Positions 22,101 through 34,760 of a stretch of DNA of 64,000 nucleotides are shown piece after piece (position 1 is the first letter of the stretch; each line of letters begins with the position of its first letter). A program made the position numbers and the translations under genes. The notes under the pieces were generated by a model that saw only the letters and a list, made by a program, of their open reading frames with translations, was not told the origin of the DNA and did no database searches. Location of the stretch: NCBI GenBank assembly GCA_002261195.1, contig MVBO01000006.1:126878-190877 (forward strand), read 5' to 3'. Origin of the DNA: Bifiguratus adelaidae. Its lineage: Eukaryota; Mucoromycota; Endogonomycetes; Endogonales.

Positions 22101-23751
22101 GAGCTGAGCATGTGTGGCACCCAATTCGAAGCCATAAGGTGTGTAAGTCTTCTTGACTTCGTCGTAGACGTACCGAGTGCATTGGTAAACAAAAAAAGGA
22201 CGGCCAAGCTTTGTATATTGGATGGGAGCGGTCGTGATGTTGTAATCCCAGCGGCAGCCGCGACGAATGGCCTCAGTCAGATTGTCCAGCCACTTGAAAG
22301 TACCACCGTCGTCGCCAAGCATCTTGATTTTCTCAAGATAGCGTTCGACTTGGATGTGAGTCGCTTTCGTAGGTTCAACGCGAATGCGGAAGTAGTTGCG
22401 AATGCGGTAACGAAGAATAGCCAAGCCAATGAGCCAAGCGGCATTGATGTAGAACACAGACATGAAGGCTTGCAGCGAGAGCGTGGAGGATCCAAGGTAG
22501 AGCCCGTAAAGCTCATCGCCTCGAGTGGCAGAGCTATAATCAAGCGGCAACAACAAGCCGTAGTAATCGAGCGTGATAACAAAGAGATAGGCCTGAAGTC
22601 CCAAGCTGACCAAAACAGTGAGGGCTAGCATGGCTGACCCGAACCAATCCTGGCGGTAGCCTTTAGCGGTGAAAGTTAGTCCAGTCGCCTTGCCAGCTTC
22701 CTCAATATCCACATCGCTGCTTGAAGCGACAGAAGCCGTGTCATTGTCAATCTTGGTTACACCGTTGCTACCAATAATGTCATCAGAGTCAACCTTCTCG
22801 TCCTCCACAGGTCCTGGCGCGTTGTGCTTTTCGGAAAGCGCTCGTGCCTTCTTTTCCTCCGAAGGAGCCGGCTCGGACCAATCAGAGGAATGAATAGTCA
22901 TGTCTCCTGGTGCTCCGTAGTATTTCTGAAGTAGCAAATAATTAATCAATCGGAAATCCCTTGACATGTGCCAGTCGCCCAGGCGCCTGGGATTTTCATG
23001 TACTGAAATTTAATTTGTGGCTACTTACCCTTTCCCTAAGACGCTTGTAAAGATCCCAAAGAATAAACATGCCTGCGATCGCCCCGCTTGTAGCGAACAC
23101 CGCGACCCACATAGGCTCAGTATAGGTGAAATTCGCTTTCGGGGCTGCAGGACAGTTGGAAGCGAAAAAGCTACCATTGCCGAATGAACCTTGGGTGATG
23201 CCAAGGGTAGAAGCACACGTAGAAGCGGTTACAGATGCGACTTCCTTTTGGTTGTAGTTGGTCAAATTGACCATCACGCTTGCAGAATTGCAGGGAAAGT
23301 AGCCTGCCGGCGAGCCTTGCCCACAATCACACATGTTATACAGGCCTTCGCAGCCGCCAGTCATGCACGCCCCGTTCTGGCACCACGTATATCCCGGGGC
23401 ACAGCTTGGCTTAGCTTGACTGGGGCAAGCAGAGGCGTCATTGCCCTTAACGCACAGCGTTGGGCAGGCCACATTGTTGGTGCTGATCAAAGGGCATGCT
23501 TGGCCTTCTGCATTCACGGAGTTGACTTAAGGGTAAAAGAACAGGGAGATTGCATTAGGGTCACATTTTTTAACAATAGTGCAAAAGAAAGCTTGGTTCG
23601 GCCTCATGAAAGATGGCGATCTCCCCTATGCGGCTCCACCAAACCTTCTTTGCTGCAAAACATAGTACTCACTGACAGAGGGATCCACCGGATATGCTTG
23701 CACCGGCGCGAGACTCAGTACAGCAAAAGCTGCTACTGAGATGAACTTCAT
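19161..23751 (-). CDS. P5-type ATPase with signal peptide and Cys-rich ectodomain
   Basis: Three exons (complement 23673-23751, 23029-23525, 19161-22925) join in frame to 1,446 residues. Exon 1 encodes a signal peptide (MKFISVAAFAVLSLAPVQA). Exon 2 encodes an ectodomain with 13 Cys and three N-glycosylation sequons (NLT, NGS, NFT), then a membrane segment (MWVAVFATSGAIAGMFILW). Exon 3 is an uninterrupted 1,254-codon ATPase: RPFFVYQCTRYVYDEV, actuator motif SLTGEALPV, phosphorylation site CFDKTGTLTKEG, MITGDN, and the hinge MCGDGGNDCGALRAA with ALSEAEASIVSPF. The last two resemble P5B (ATP13A/Ypk9), which transport polyamines or cations in endolysosomal membranes. Departures from P5B: SPLIP for PPALP in M4, TGEA for TGES, GDGGND for GDGAND. 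The gene is coding-biased enough to leave long antisense open frames. Confidence 0.82.
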
Positions 23752-23865
23752 CCTTGCCAGCCAATTATACGGGTATTATAAATGGCTTTATCCTGTAAAA
23801 TCGATTACGATTTATCAGGCAAATAAAATGACAATGCCAACAAGATATAGTCGCCCGATGCAACG

Positions 23866-23873
23866 TTTATATA
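23866..23873 (-). promoter_or_regulatory. TATA box of the P5-type ATPase gene
   Basis: The minus strand reads tatataaa, a full match to the TATA consensus, 115-122 bp before the ATG that opens the signal peptide exon. It supports the upstream start rather than one inside the long third exon. Confidence 0.55.
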
Positions 23874-25587
23874 TGCCAGCCCAAATGAATCTCGCTATCA
23901 CGAGTTTAGCGACAGATCATTGGTCTTGAAATTTTGCAACAGTTTCACGATGGTAGAATGGGACGGGGAATGCCTTTTTAGGTTACTGGCAACGGTTGCT
24001 TTTCAAATCAGTGTACGGACACGTCATTGGCTTGTCCAGTGTCCTAATTGGGATGGGGCGCTCTCAAAGGGGCAATTTTTAAATTCAATTTCATTCATTA
24101 AACTCCACGGATTTCTGCGATTTGATAGGATCTCAGCAATCCGCTAGCTTCTTTTAGGACCCAGCTTTGTTCGACAGTAGGGATGGAAAGCTTCTTGCTA
24201 CCGAACCACATGAACTTTGTCACTTTAGGCCTTCAATAAGTCGATGTGCCACCAATGGCAGGCTCGGGCAAATCAGCTGAGCAGGCCTATATAAGGAAGT
24301 GTAAGGTAAGGCAATCTGCGCTATCCATCCGCGTGCAACCAAAGGATGGCTGTCAAGCCCGCTGAAAATGTCTCAGTGCTTTGCATGGCCCCTGATCGCG
24401 GTTGCGGGGACGGTGCTAGACTAAGCGAGCGAGCGAGCGTGCATACGTCGATCTGATTGGTTCGAATATTCAAGACGAGCTTTGTCGGAGTTTGCTAACA
24501 CGTCTCAAGGCGGGGACCCTTCCTTTTGGAAAATAATATAGTTAGTTGGCAAATTGGAATTCAATGATTTTGTACCACCTGGTGTGAAACGCGCAATGGG
24601 TTTGCTAGTGCTATGACGACATAGGTCAATTCGACATCAAAACAGAACATGCTACAATTTCTTTTACCGTGCACGAGGAAACACATGCTTTCCCACTTGG
24701 TTTATCTGTATAGTTGTTCAGTTTAAACGCGGCTTTTGTGGAACAGGAGTTGTGGCAACTAATCCATCTGGTGTTCCCAGGCGTTTTTACAGTTGGTCGT
24801 ACCCTGGCCTAGAGGCGAAGGCGCCTGTGCAGATTCTTGTAGTTTACGTGATACTAGTTCTCCGAGAAGTTGGAAATTCACCGAGCGATTGGATTCTACT
24901 GGCCGAGCGTTAGGCACATGTGCGGAGGAACTCCGATGGGTTAAGTTTCAAAGTCATCATCCAATGCCAAACAAACGCAGTCTGTTGCCCAATTTCTACA
25001 ACCTTCATTATTAAAGGCCTTTTTGGGATGGCAAACAAGATTCGGGCAGAAGTGGTATAATGTGGCCCTCGTGACCTTGACATGTCGAAAGCAGCAATGA
25101 GAACTAAAACGTCCATTCTCGTTCACCGTGTTCTAGGACAATCTTTACGCAAGTTCTGTTGACCCCACATCTCTTCTTCCGCTCGAAATCGTACGAATGC
25201 CTGTTACGCATTGCAAAACTTTGTGAGCTATAACTTTCTCTCTCTCATCCTCGATGCTGGGCGGTATTCTCAAGGTAAGCATCTGTTACTGACCCATTAC
25301 AATGCGTGTGTTCTCATAAACCCGGTAATTTCGGCGGGAAGGGCGACATTAAGGCGTCCCAATTCCCTTCACGGGAAAATTTTTCCCGATGAATCCCGTT
25401 GTCGAACACATCGGCGAACCATACAATAAAGGATTACAGGGGGGACGGACCGCTATCTTGAAATAATGATGAGTCCGCACTAAGAACAAAATCAATTCTC
25501 ACGATATTGATCGTTGGTTTCCACGCATATTTCTACAAGAGTCCCAGTATTTACAACATTTTGGCGCACCATTACAGACGATGACCA
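23874..25587. other. 1.7-kb intergenic region
   Basis: I see no supportable gene. A short tandem of gagc units lies at about 24425-24439, and a TATA-like tatataag occurs near 24290. No exon chain or RNA gene could be read on either strand. Confidence 0.5.
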
Positions 25588-26169
25588 CTATAAAGCATCC
25601 ATCAGGCGAACGAAATCGTGAAATCCAAGCTTGTCAGAGTCAGGGCAAACTTCGTTAACCATTTTTTGCACCTGATGCCTTGTCACCGATTCACCCATAA
25701 GATGAAGTGTTTCGGTGAGCTCCTTGCTGCTCACAAGTCCGTCACCGTCTTGATCAAACAATTGAAATGCGGCTCGAAGCTCCGCTTCTATCGTGCCCTG
25801 AGATGACGTTGTAGAAGTTACGGATGATGCTGAAGATGATACGGTAGATGAAGGGCATTCAAGCTCCGGAACTGTGGATGAAGGTGAACTTCCGTAGGCC
25901 GGAACACCTGACCAAGACTTGCAGCTAAAGTAATCGGCCTCTTCCATTTCCGAGGCCGCCATCAATTTGATAAAGGTGCCAAAGTCCATCCCAGTTGCTT
26001 TTTCATTCCCCATCATCACCGCAATGAGGTGATTGGCGTCAGATAGCATCGGATATAATTGAAATGTCGCAAGAACATGTCGAAGTTCGAACAATGTGAT
26101 CAGACCATCGCCATCTTGGTCAAACAGTTTAAACGCCGCACGGTAGTCTTCAAAGAGATAAGATGTCAT
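25588..26169 (-). CDS. EF-hand calcium-binding protein, calmodulin-like
   Basis: A single exon encodes 193 residues from the ATG at 26169 (MTSYLFEDYRAAF). There are two EF-hand pairs. The first loop is canonical (DQDGDGLITLFE), and the second has lost its acidic ligands (MMGNEKATGMDF). A Ser/Thr/Pro-rich linker of about 45 residues follows. The third loop is canonical (DQDGDGLVSSKE) and the fourth is degenerate (CPDSDKLGFHDF). It should therefore bind two Ca2+, one per lobe. The long flexible linker and degenerate even-numbered hands set it apart from true calmodulin, which is about 149 residues with four good loops. The target is unknown. The reading frame stays open upstream of the ATG but without a better start. 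Confidence 0.82.
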   Translation of the reverse strand: MTSYLFEDYRAAFKLFDQDGDGLITLFELRHVLATFQLYPMLSDANHLIAVMMGNEKATGMDFGTFIKLMAASEMEEADYFSCKSWSGVPAYGSSPSSTVPELECPSSTVSSSASSVTSTTSSQGTIEAELRAAFQLFDQDGDGLVSSKELTETLHLMGESVTRHQVQKMVNEVCPDSDKLGFHDFVRLMDAL

Positions 26170-26876
26170 TGGCGTTTGAATGGTAAGTATTAGTAGCCCT
26201 GAAGCCTCCTGTAACGCCTTGACAACCACTTCTTATATATTTGAGTCCCCATTGATTTACCCAAGGTTTCGAGTGGTGAAAAGGACTCGAATTCCACCGC
26301 ATCTACCCACGCTCCTCGCTGCGAATAGAAACCATCATACTGCCACGCGAGCGTAAATTTAAGAATATTCACGGCGGAAGTTTCGGGTGACTTGCCTTGC
26401 CCTCGCGTCCCATAAACGGCGAATAATCTGAGCCAATAAAATTGAGTACCGGGTGAGCGATCCGAAACAGGTAGAGAGCAAAGAGGTGTTCCAAGAGGCC
26501 AGTGTCTGAGAAATTTTGCGCCTGCATTTTTGCGAGCACAGGACAAGTAGTCCGAACACAAGCGCCGTGTGTGACCTTTTACGTAGTCACAGAGATGCGC
26601 AGATGGAAATGTTAGGTCACGAGCGCAACTCAATTCAATGGCCGCTTGACCAACCTGATACATGTTTGCAAGTTTCAAGGAAAGGAGAACAAGCAGAGGA
26701 ACCGGATAAGATTCGCTTACCAGATATGTTGGCAAACACATGTAAAGCACAATATACACAAGATAATCATATGGTGGAAGAAATATCTTCCTCTAAAGGC
26801 TACATGGCTTAGCAGAAAGGCTACAAGTATATTTATTCTTTTAATGGACGTAAGCATCTTGACTCGGCGATCAAAC
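26170..26876. other. Intergenic region between EF-hand and velvet genes
   Basis: Holds the 3' end of the velvet gene and the upstream region of the EF-hand gene. A 189-codon open frame on the minus strand crosses it but has no family resemblance, so I do not call it. Confidence 0.45.
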
Positions 26877-28443
26877 CTAATTACCACCCTCTTCGCCGCT
26901 GGAATCGGGGTCGCCTGGATCAAGACCTTCTGCCTGTTGCTGACGCCTATACTTTTTGAGATCTTTACGAATAGGTATTTTAATACCCTGCGTCGCAAAA
27001 ATTCGCGATAATTCAGTCGATTCTGCAATGTCATTTGCTGATGAGCAACGAGCATGAGCACGAACAATTCAGCACCAGTACTCACCAACCATACCAGGGA
27101 ACTTTTTGGCAGAGAAAACAGTAAATGGATCCGACATGACGCTAGCGAGCACCTGGCCGCTACTTGACGCCGACAATGAACTATAGCAATCAAAGCCGTC
27201 AGATGATCAGGTCGCACCATGATACTTCCAAAAACTTACGATTTGACATCGACGTCAACAAACATGAAGCGCAGTCGAAATTTTCCCTCTGTTCGGATAC
27301 TTAGGTCTTGAAACACAAAATATATACCTGGTTGACCTTGGGGATCGTTCAGTTTTGCAGCCGACGAAACCAGAGTTCCAATGAGATTCCTGGTCGATAC
27401 TTGTGGGGCTGATGCGGACGGGTGGGATTGCGGGAAGGTAGAAGAAGTCGATGATGGGACAGAAATGTTGGAAGGATGATTTTGCGTGAATTGATCTGAC
27501 GTGTCCTGGCGCAGCGTTTCCTCGTTACCACCTCCTTGCGGTATTGCGACAGAAGATGGATGGACGACCAAGTTGCATTCCGATTCACCGTCAGCTGACC
27601 AAAGATCACACAACATGATAAGGAAAGATGTATCAATGTCCCTGTTGAAGCAGATGTCGTCAGCAAAAGTGTTTCTGACCACCAAACTGCCAGCATGTTA
27701 CAACTCATAGCCCATGAGACTCACGTTAGCGGTATAGGTGTGCCTAACCTGTTTAATATTGTCAACTTGACAATTGGAGGCGGCGTTAAAGGTCGACGAT
27801 CCTTGTCTCCAAAACCACACATCCGCGCTCGCTGTGGATGCTGAGCCATTTCAAGTCGATATATTCTGTAAGTTGCCGTTGCAAAGGGCAAGTCCAACAA
27901 GACAAAAACCAAGAGAAAACAGATATGCGCATTAGTGCGTGAATTACGAATGATGGCCATCTGCAACAACGTGCGCATGGTCCCAAGAGACTCACACGGC
28001 GCTAATAAAAGCATGCGCAAGTCCCATACTCACCGATCCTCATGCTGTGCTTCATTAGCTGTTGGGAGAGGTTTCGACGTCCAGTGGCTCGTAGACTGGT
28101 AGGATGCAGCCATATTGGCCAATTGATCAAATAGCTGCGCTTCCGTCCGTTGCGATGGATATGAATTCGCTGTGTTGCCTTCCATGCCGAGTACCGTATG
28201 GTCTGAACCGCCTGCGCTACCTCCCATATGATCCGTCAATGGTGGCAGCTGAGTATGTACTGTCGACCGGGGATAAAATTGCGTATCTGGTTTAAATGAA
28301 TACCGTGCCTGTTGAAAAGAGTCGTCTGTAACTTGTCGCCCTAGCGAATGTGCGAATGACACATGTGAATCACGCCCGTTGGAAGCCCTTTCAGAGTCGG
28401 ACAAACTGACTCCCTTTTCGGAGATCTGTGTAGAATCACCCAT
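26877..28443 (-). CDS. Velvet-domain regulator, VelB-like
   Basis: A fungal nuclear regulator. Velvet proteins bind DNA through an NF-kappaB-like fold and couple development to secondary metabolism. Exon 1 (28034-28443) is a Ser/Gln-rich N-terminus. After a 168-nt intron the velvet domain begins with YRLEMAQHPQRARMCGFGDKD, then RRPLTPPPIVKL. The second half reads NLIGTLVSSAAKLND, GIYFVFQDLSIRTEGKFRLRF, FTVFSAKKFPGMVESTELS and TQGIKIPIRKDLKKYR, ending at 26877. About 60 Ser/Pro/Gln-rich residues split the domain between SVAIPQGG and RNLIGTL, as in VelB. The C-terminus is short and acidic (PGDPDSSGEEGGN). VelB is the best fit among VosA, VelB and VelC, though assignment outside Dikarya is uncertain. 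Confidence 0.87.
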
Positions 28444-29089
28444 AAACCTGTGGAAAGTGAAGACCCTGCGTCGACAAAGGAAGACAACTGGTCTGGGGTG
28501 GACGAGAAGCGAAAGGGATCAAAGACAGATGTTTAACAATATGATGTTTATTTTTAAGCGGATCCCCTGTGGCCGGTGCCGGTAGTGAGTACCATAAAAA
28601 ACGCTCTAACACTCCCTCGGTTCTCTGCTAGATATTTTAGGTCGTTTGATGATACTGCTTTTGTCGGTTGCCACTTACGAATATCCAATTTGGTGGTTAG
28701 GACGAAACAGGGTGTGAGTGGTCTAAAATTCAATGTCCGTGTCTTTGGACGGTGTTTTACAAACTACTGACCACGGTGCATGATCCTTGCATTCCCCAGT
28801 ACATCAATCAAAGGAGGTAGAGATGGAGATCGATCGGCTTCTAGGTCTTTCCCTAATCCGGGTTGAAGATTCTAAGAACAGAACCCCCGCCTATGGGTGA
28901 ACCTTTCCACTCCTGATCTAGAATCGCACAGCAAAGAACAAAGCTCGCTCGGAGTAGGCGCCCGAGGCTAATTTTATTGGGGAGAACTATGCTCGATTAG
29001 TCTAAACCGGTGCAGTTTGGACGTGTGAACTAGACCTAAAATCGGCAAGTCTGGACACCAATTGATGACGCAAGTGTTTCCAGCCACTC
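28444..29089. other. Intergenic region, velvet promoter side
   Basis: About 650 bp upstream of the velvet gene and downstream of the acyl-CoA ligase gene. I see no gene or distinctive element. Confidence 0.45.
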
Positions 29090-31254
29090 TTACAGCTTAG
29101 CGTTCAGCCACGCGCGGACTTCCTTGCGGAGAATTTTCCCTGAGGGTGATTTGGGGATCTTCTCCACAAAGCGCACGCCGCCTCGAAGTCTTTTATGCGG
29201 CGTCACCCGTTCTCGTACAAATGATTCAATCTCTTTAGCAAGAGAAGGAGATGCTGTCGAACCTTCTTGTACCACCACATAAGCCGTTGGCAACTCTGTC
29301 GCCTCCTTCGCGGCGTACACACCCACAACCACTATATAAAAAAGGATCAACAAGGCTGGACCTTCCTTTCTCGTTATTTCTTACCGGAATCCGCTACCTT
29401 GGGGTGGGCATTTAAGATCCCTTCCAGTTCTAGACCGTGTTTACGTCCGATAGTTCTTCCACAACAACGCGTGCTTTTACCTACCAGCGGGCGCGACTTG
29501 GAATCCTTTATACTTGATTAGCTCTTTCACACGATCTGTCACATAAAAGAATCTAGCAAAGAGACTTGATGAGCTCAAATCTCAGTTGTGTGCTTCATAC
29601 CCCTCGCGGTCAAATTTGACAATATCACCCGTACTCATGAAGCCGTCCTTGTCAAAAACGCCTCGGTTCGCGTTATCGTTTTTGAAGTAGCCCTTCAAAC
29701 AAGCGTAAGCAAGATATAACAACTTGATAACACGTACCTTCATGATGCTTGGACCTCGCAGCAAGAGTTCGCCTTCTTCATCGGGACCCAACTCTGCCCA
29801 GTGTTAATACAGTTCTTTGCCCCGCTGTTTCTAATTACCTCGTCCCTCAGAATCGACCACCTTTGCCTCCAGATTGGGAACCATCTTGCCAATCGATCCT
29901 GAGGAGCATCAACTTGCGATCCCAATTCGGAGCCTTGCACTTACCGTACTTGCGCCATTCATCGTTTCGGAGCGAATGGGTCGTAGAGGTGGTTTCCGTC
30001 ATACCATATCTAGCAAGGATTAGCACTAGGAGCTATTCATTCCAATGGGAGAACCTACCCTTGCTTTATCGGGACACCTAAGCGATTATAAATGTCTTCG
30101 GCTAACTCCCGACTCAAAGGAGCGGCTCCGCAGCTCAACATTCTTAAAGATGATAGATTAAATCTGCTGACGATGGGGTGCTTCGCCAACAACAACGCTA
30201 GTTTGCTTCATGAGATATTTGCAAATTGCGATACCCAATACTCACCAACTGGTGGAACAACGTTCGCCATAGTCACCTTGTAGCGCTCAATGCATGTTAA
30301 AAAATGCTCCAAGTCAAACTTTGGCATGATGACCACTGGAGCACCCTGTCTATAACTTAATCTTAGCGCTCACTGGAGATGCTATGACTGACCGTCACTG
30401 TTGAACCCGTCAAGACATTGTTCAGACCGTAAATGTGGTAGAAAGGCAGAAAGCCAATACGAACTTCGTCATCTTGTTCCTTCCGGGCGGAGCCAAAGAC
30501 AATAGCCTGGCAGATGCACGATATCAGGTTTCGGTGACTAATCATTACGCCCTTGGGCAAGCCTACAATGCTTGAGACTCAATTGCTCCCAGATACAGCA
30601 ACATACCTGTCGTGCCCGAAGAATACACAAGGAAGGCAGTGTCATCAGGATTTACGTCTGCGAGGGGTAACTCCAACATCTCTCGTCCAAAACAAACATT
30701 TCTAAAGCTCCGCACTATTCCCCCATTCACCTTGACATCTTCTGTCCCAAACACAAACATTCTGCTGGTATCAATGTGTATCCCGCCTTCAGCAAGGGCC
30801 GCCAATGCTGTGGGTATCAAAGCGGGAATTGTAATCAGGTATGTCGCTTCCGAATTCCTTAGCTGGTGCGCGAGCTCCTTGGCTGTATACGCTGGGTTAG
30901 CGGGCGTCACAATTGCACGAGCACCGAGGAGGGAAAAGTAAGCTATGGCGTGATCGAACTGAAAGGGTCAACCAGTAAACTCGGCGTTCGATTGTATTGA
31001 ACACTCACTTGATTTGGGACAAAGATGGCCACTGTGTCGCCTTTCTTGATGCCTACGCGGTGTATCCAACCATACGCAATCTTTCGCGTCTGTTCTTCTA
31101 CGTCCCCGCGTGTTAGTATCTCACCAGTTGGAGCAAAGATAAACTGGGCCCTGCTGTTGTCCGCGTCCTTGTTGTAATCATTTGGCGTGAAGAGGAAACT
31201 GAGAATGTCTGTTTCAGGATAGGCCGCAGTGGGTATATCGGCGCGAAAAATCAT
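29090..31254 (-). CDS. 4-coumarate-CoA ligase-like acyl-CoA synthetase, peroxisomal
   Basis: An adenylate-forming enzyme that activates a carboxylic acid to its CoA thioester. It has many short exons and about 555 residues. Readable motifs in order: start MIFRADIPTAAYPE; GIKKGDTVAIFVPNQ; VTPANPAYTAKELAHQL; the AMP-binding P-loop YSSGTTGLPKGVMISHRNL, split by an intron; LPFYHIYGLN; the adenine-contact motif QGYGMTETTS; ELGPDEEGELLLRGP; the hinge STGDIVKFDREGY; VKELIKYKGFQVAPAELE; and the catalytic lysine in PKSPSGKILRKE. The protein ends Ala-Lys-Leu, a type 1 peroxisomal targeting variant. Substrates in this branch include medium- and long-chain fatty acids and aryl acids; the sequence does not settle which. 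It is followed at 31482 by GCN5 on the same strand. Confidence 0.87.
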
Positions 31255-31481
31255 ATTGATGGGATTGAGATGGTAAGTAGGATCGCGAGCGATCTATATA
31301 TCTCCGTAATTTCTGGGACTTAGGTAATCCACCGTGTGAAATCATGGGTAAAACTACATCCGGGAAATGGCAATTACACATCTGTCGGGGGTATACACGA
31401 ACATCGGGATATCACGAACAGCGACCGCGCCAAAAGCACACCAAGGGGCATCAAAAGCATCTCGCAAGATCTATGTTACAT

Positions 31482-33934
<2,453 letters not shown>

Positions 33935-34760
33935 GGATGTCGAGGCTGGAAGCAAACGCCAAAACGAACTCGTCCCAAATTGGAAATTCTACGCTTTAAG
34001 TTGGAGCGAGTCGAAACGAAATAACGCGCACTGGACGTAATACCGGGCGAATTTACATAGCTCATGTTGTTTGGCACTGTAACACGTTAATCTATCTGAC
34101 AATCGTGTCATCGCTCTTTACGTGCTATTACTGAGATCGAGTAACGAAAAGCCTATTTTTCGGGATACTCCAAATGTAACTTCTATACTAAAAAGAACTC
34201 CCTTGATCTGCTCCAGTGCAGCAACTCAATCTAGATGGTTGTACACATGCACGTCAGGTACAAGAAATGACATTGTGATTCTCAAATATCACCGTGCGCC
34301 CCTGAGTCCCCAGAGTGAGCTCATTGGAAAGAATGGCTATCCCGCTATACACGCACTTTCCATGTCATGCATCTGCCCCCTGCACGTGTTGATCATCCGC
34401 ACATCAACGGCAAGTTGTATCTCACATCATTCTAAGCTTACATAGTGTACGCCAAGCGGACATCAAAATGACTGCGATTTCAATGAAAGCAGTCCTGAGA
34501 CACACCTTATCATACTGGGCCTTGTCGACCGCTAACGTTTCTTGTTTTGTATTAGTTTGCAAAGGTGAGCGTTCAATGGCACGCGGCCTTCCTGGCCAGT
34601 TTTCATTAACTGCGGGCGTTATTAGGCTCAACGGTTTCAGGAGTAATCTTGGAATCAGTGTATCGAGTTATTGTCCGTTACTTTGCTCGCTGAACGTTTT
34701 GTAATCGGTCCACGTCAATATTGGTTCAAATAGTGCCCCGGTCCACCTTTGACATCCAGC
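33935..34760. other. Divergent promoter region, GCN5/trehalase
   Basis: About 830 bp between two divergent starts. No gene is supported; the open frames are short and unlike proteins. Confidence 0.45.

Noticed and set aside
21351-22628. 425-codon open frame on the plus strand
   Set aside because: Lies wholly antisense to the conserved P-type ATPase core, has no recognisable domain, and is explained by codon bias.
24420-24442. Short gagc tandem repeat
   Set aside because: Only three or four units; an ordinary microsatellite with no sign of function.
24440-24475. Second B-box-like sequence (ggttcgaata)
   Set aside because: No cloverleaf can be formed around it.
26190-26759. 189-codon minus-strand open frame
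   Set aside because: Crosses the spacer and runs past the EF-hand start; composition is unlike a folded protein and no motif is visible.
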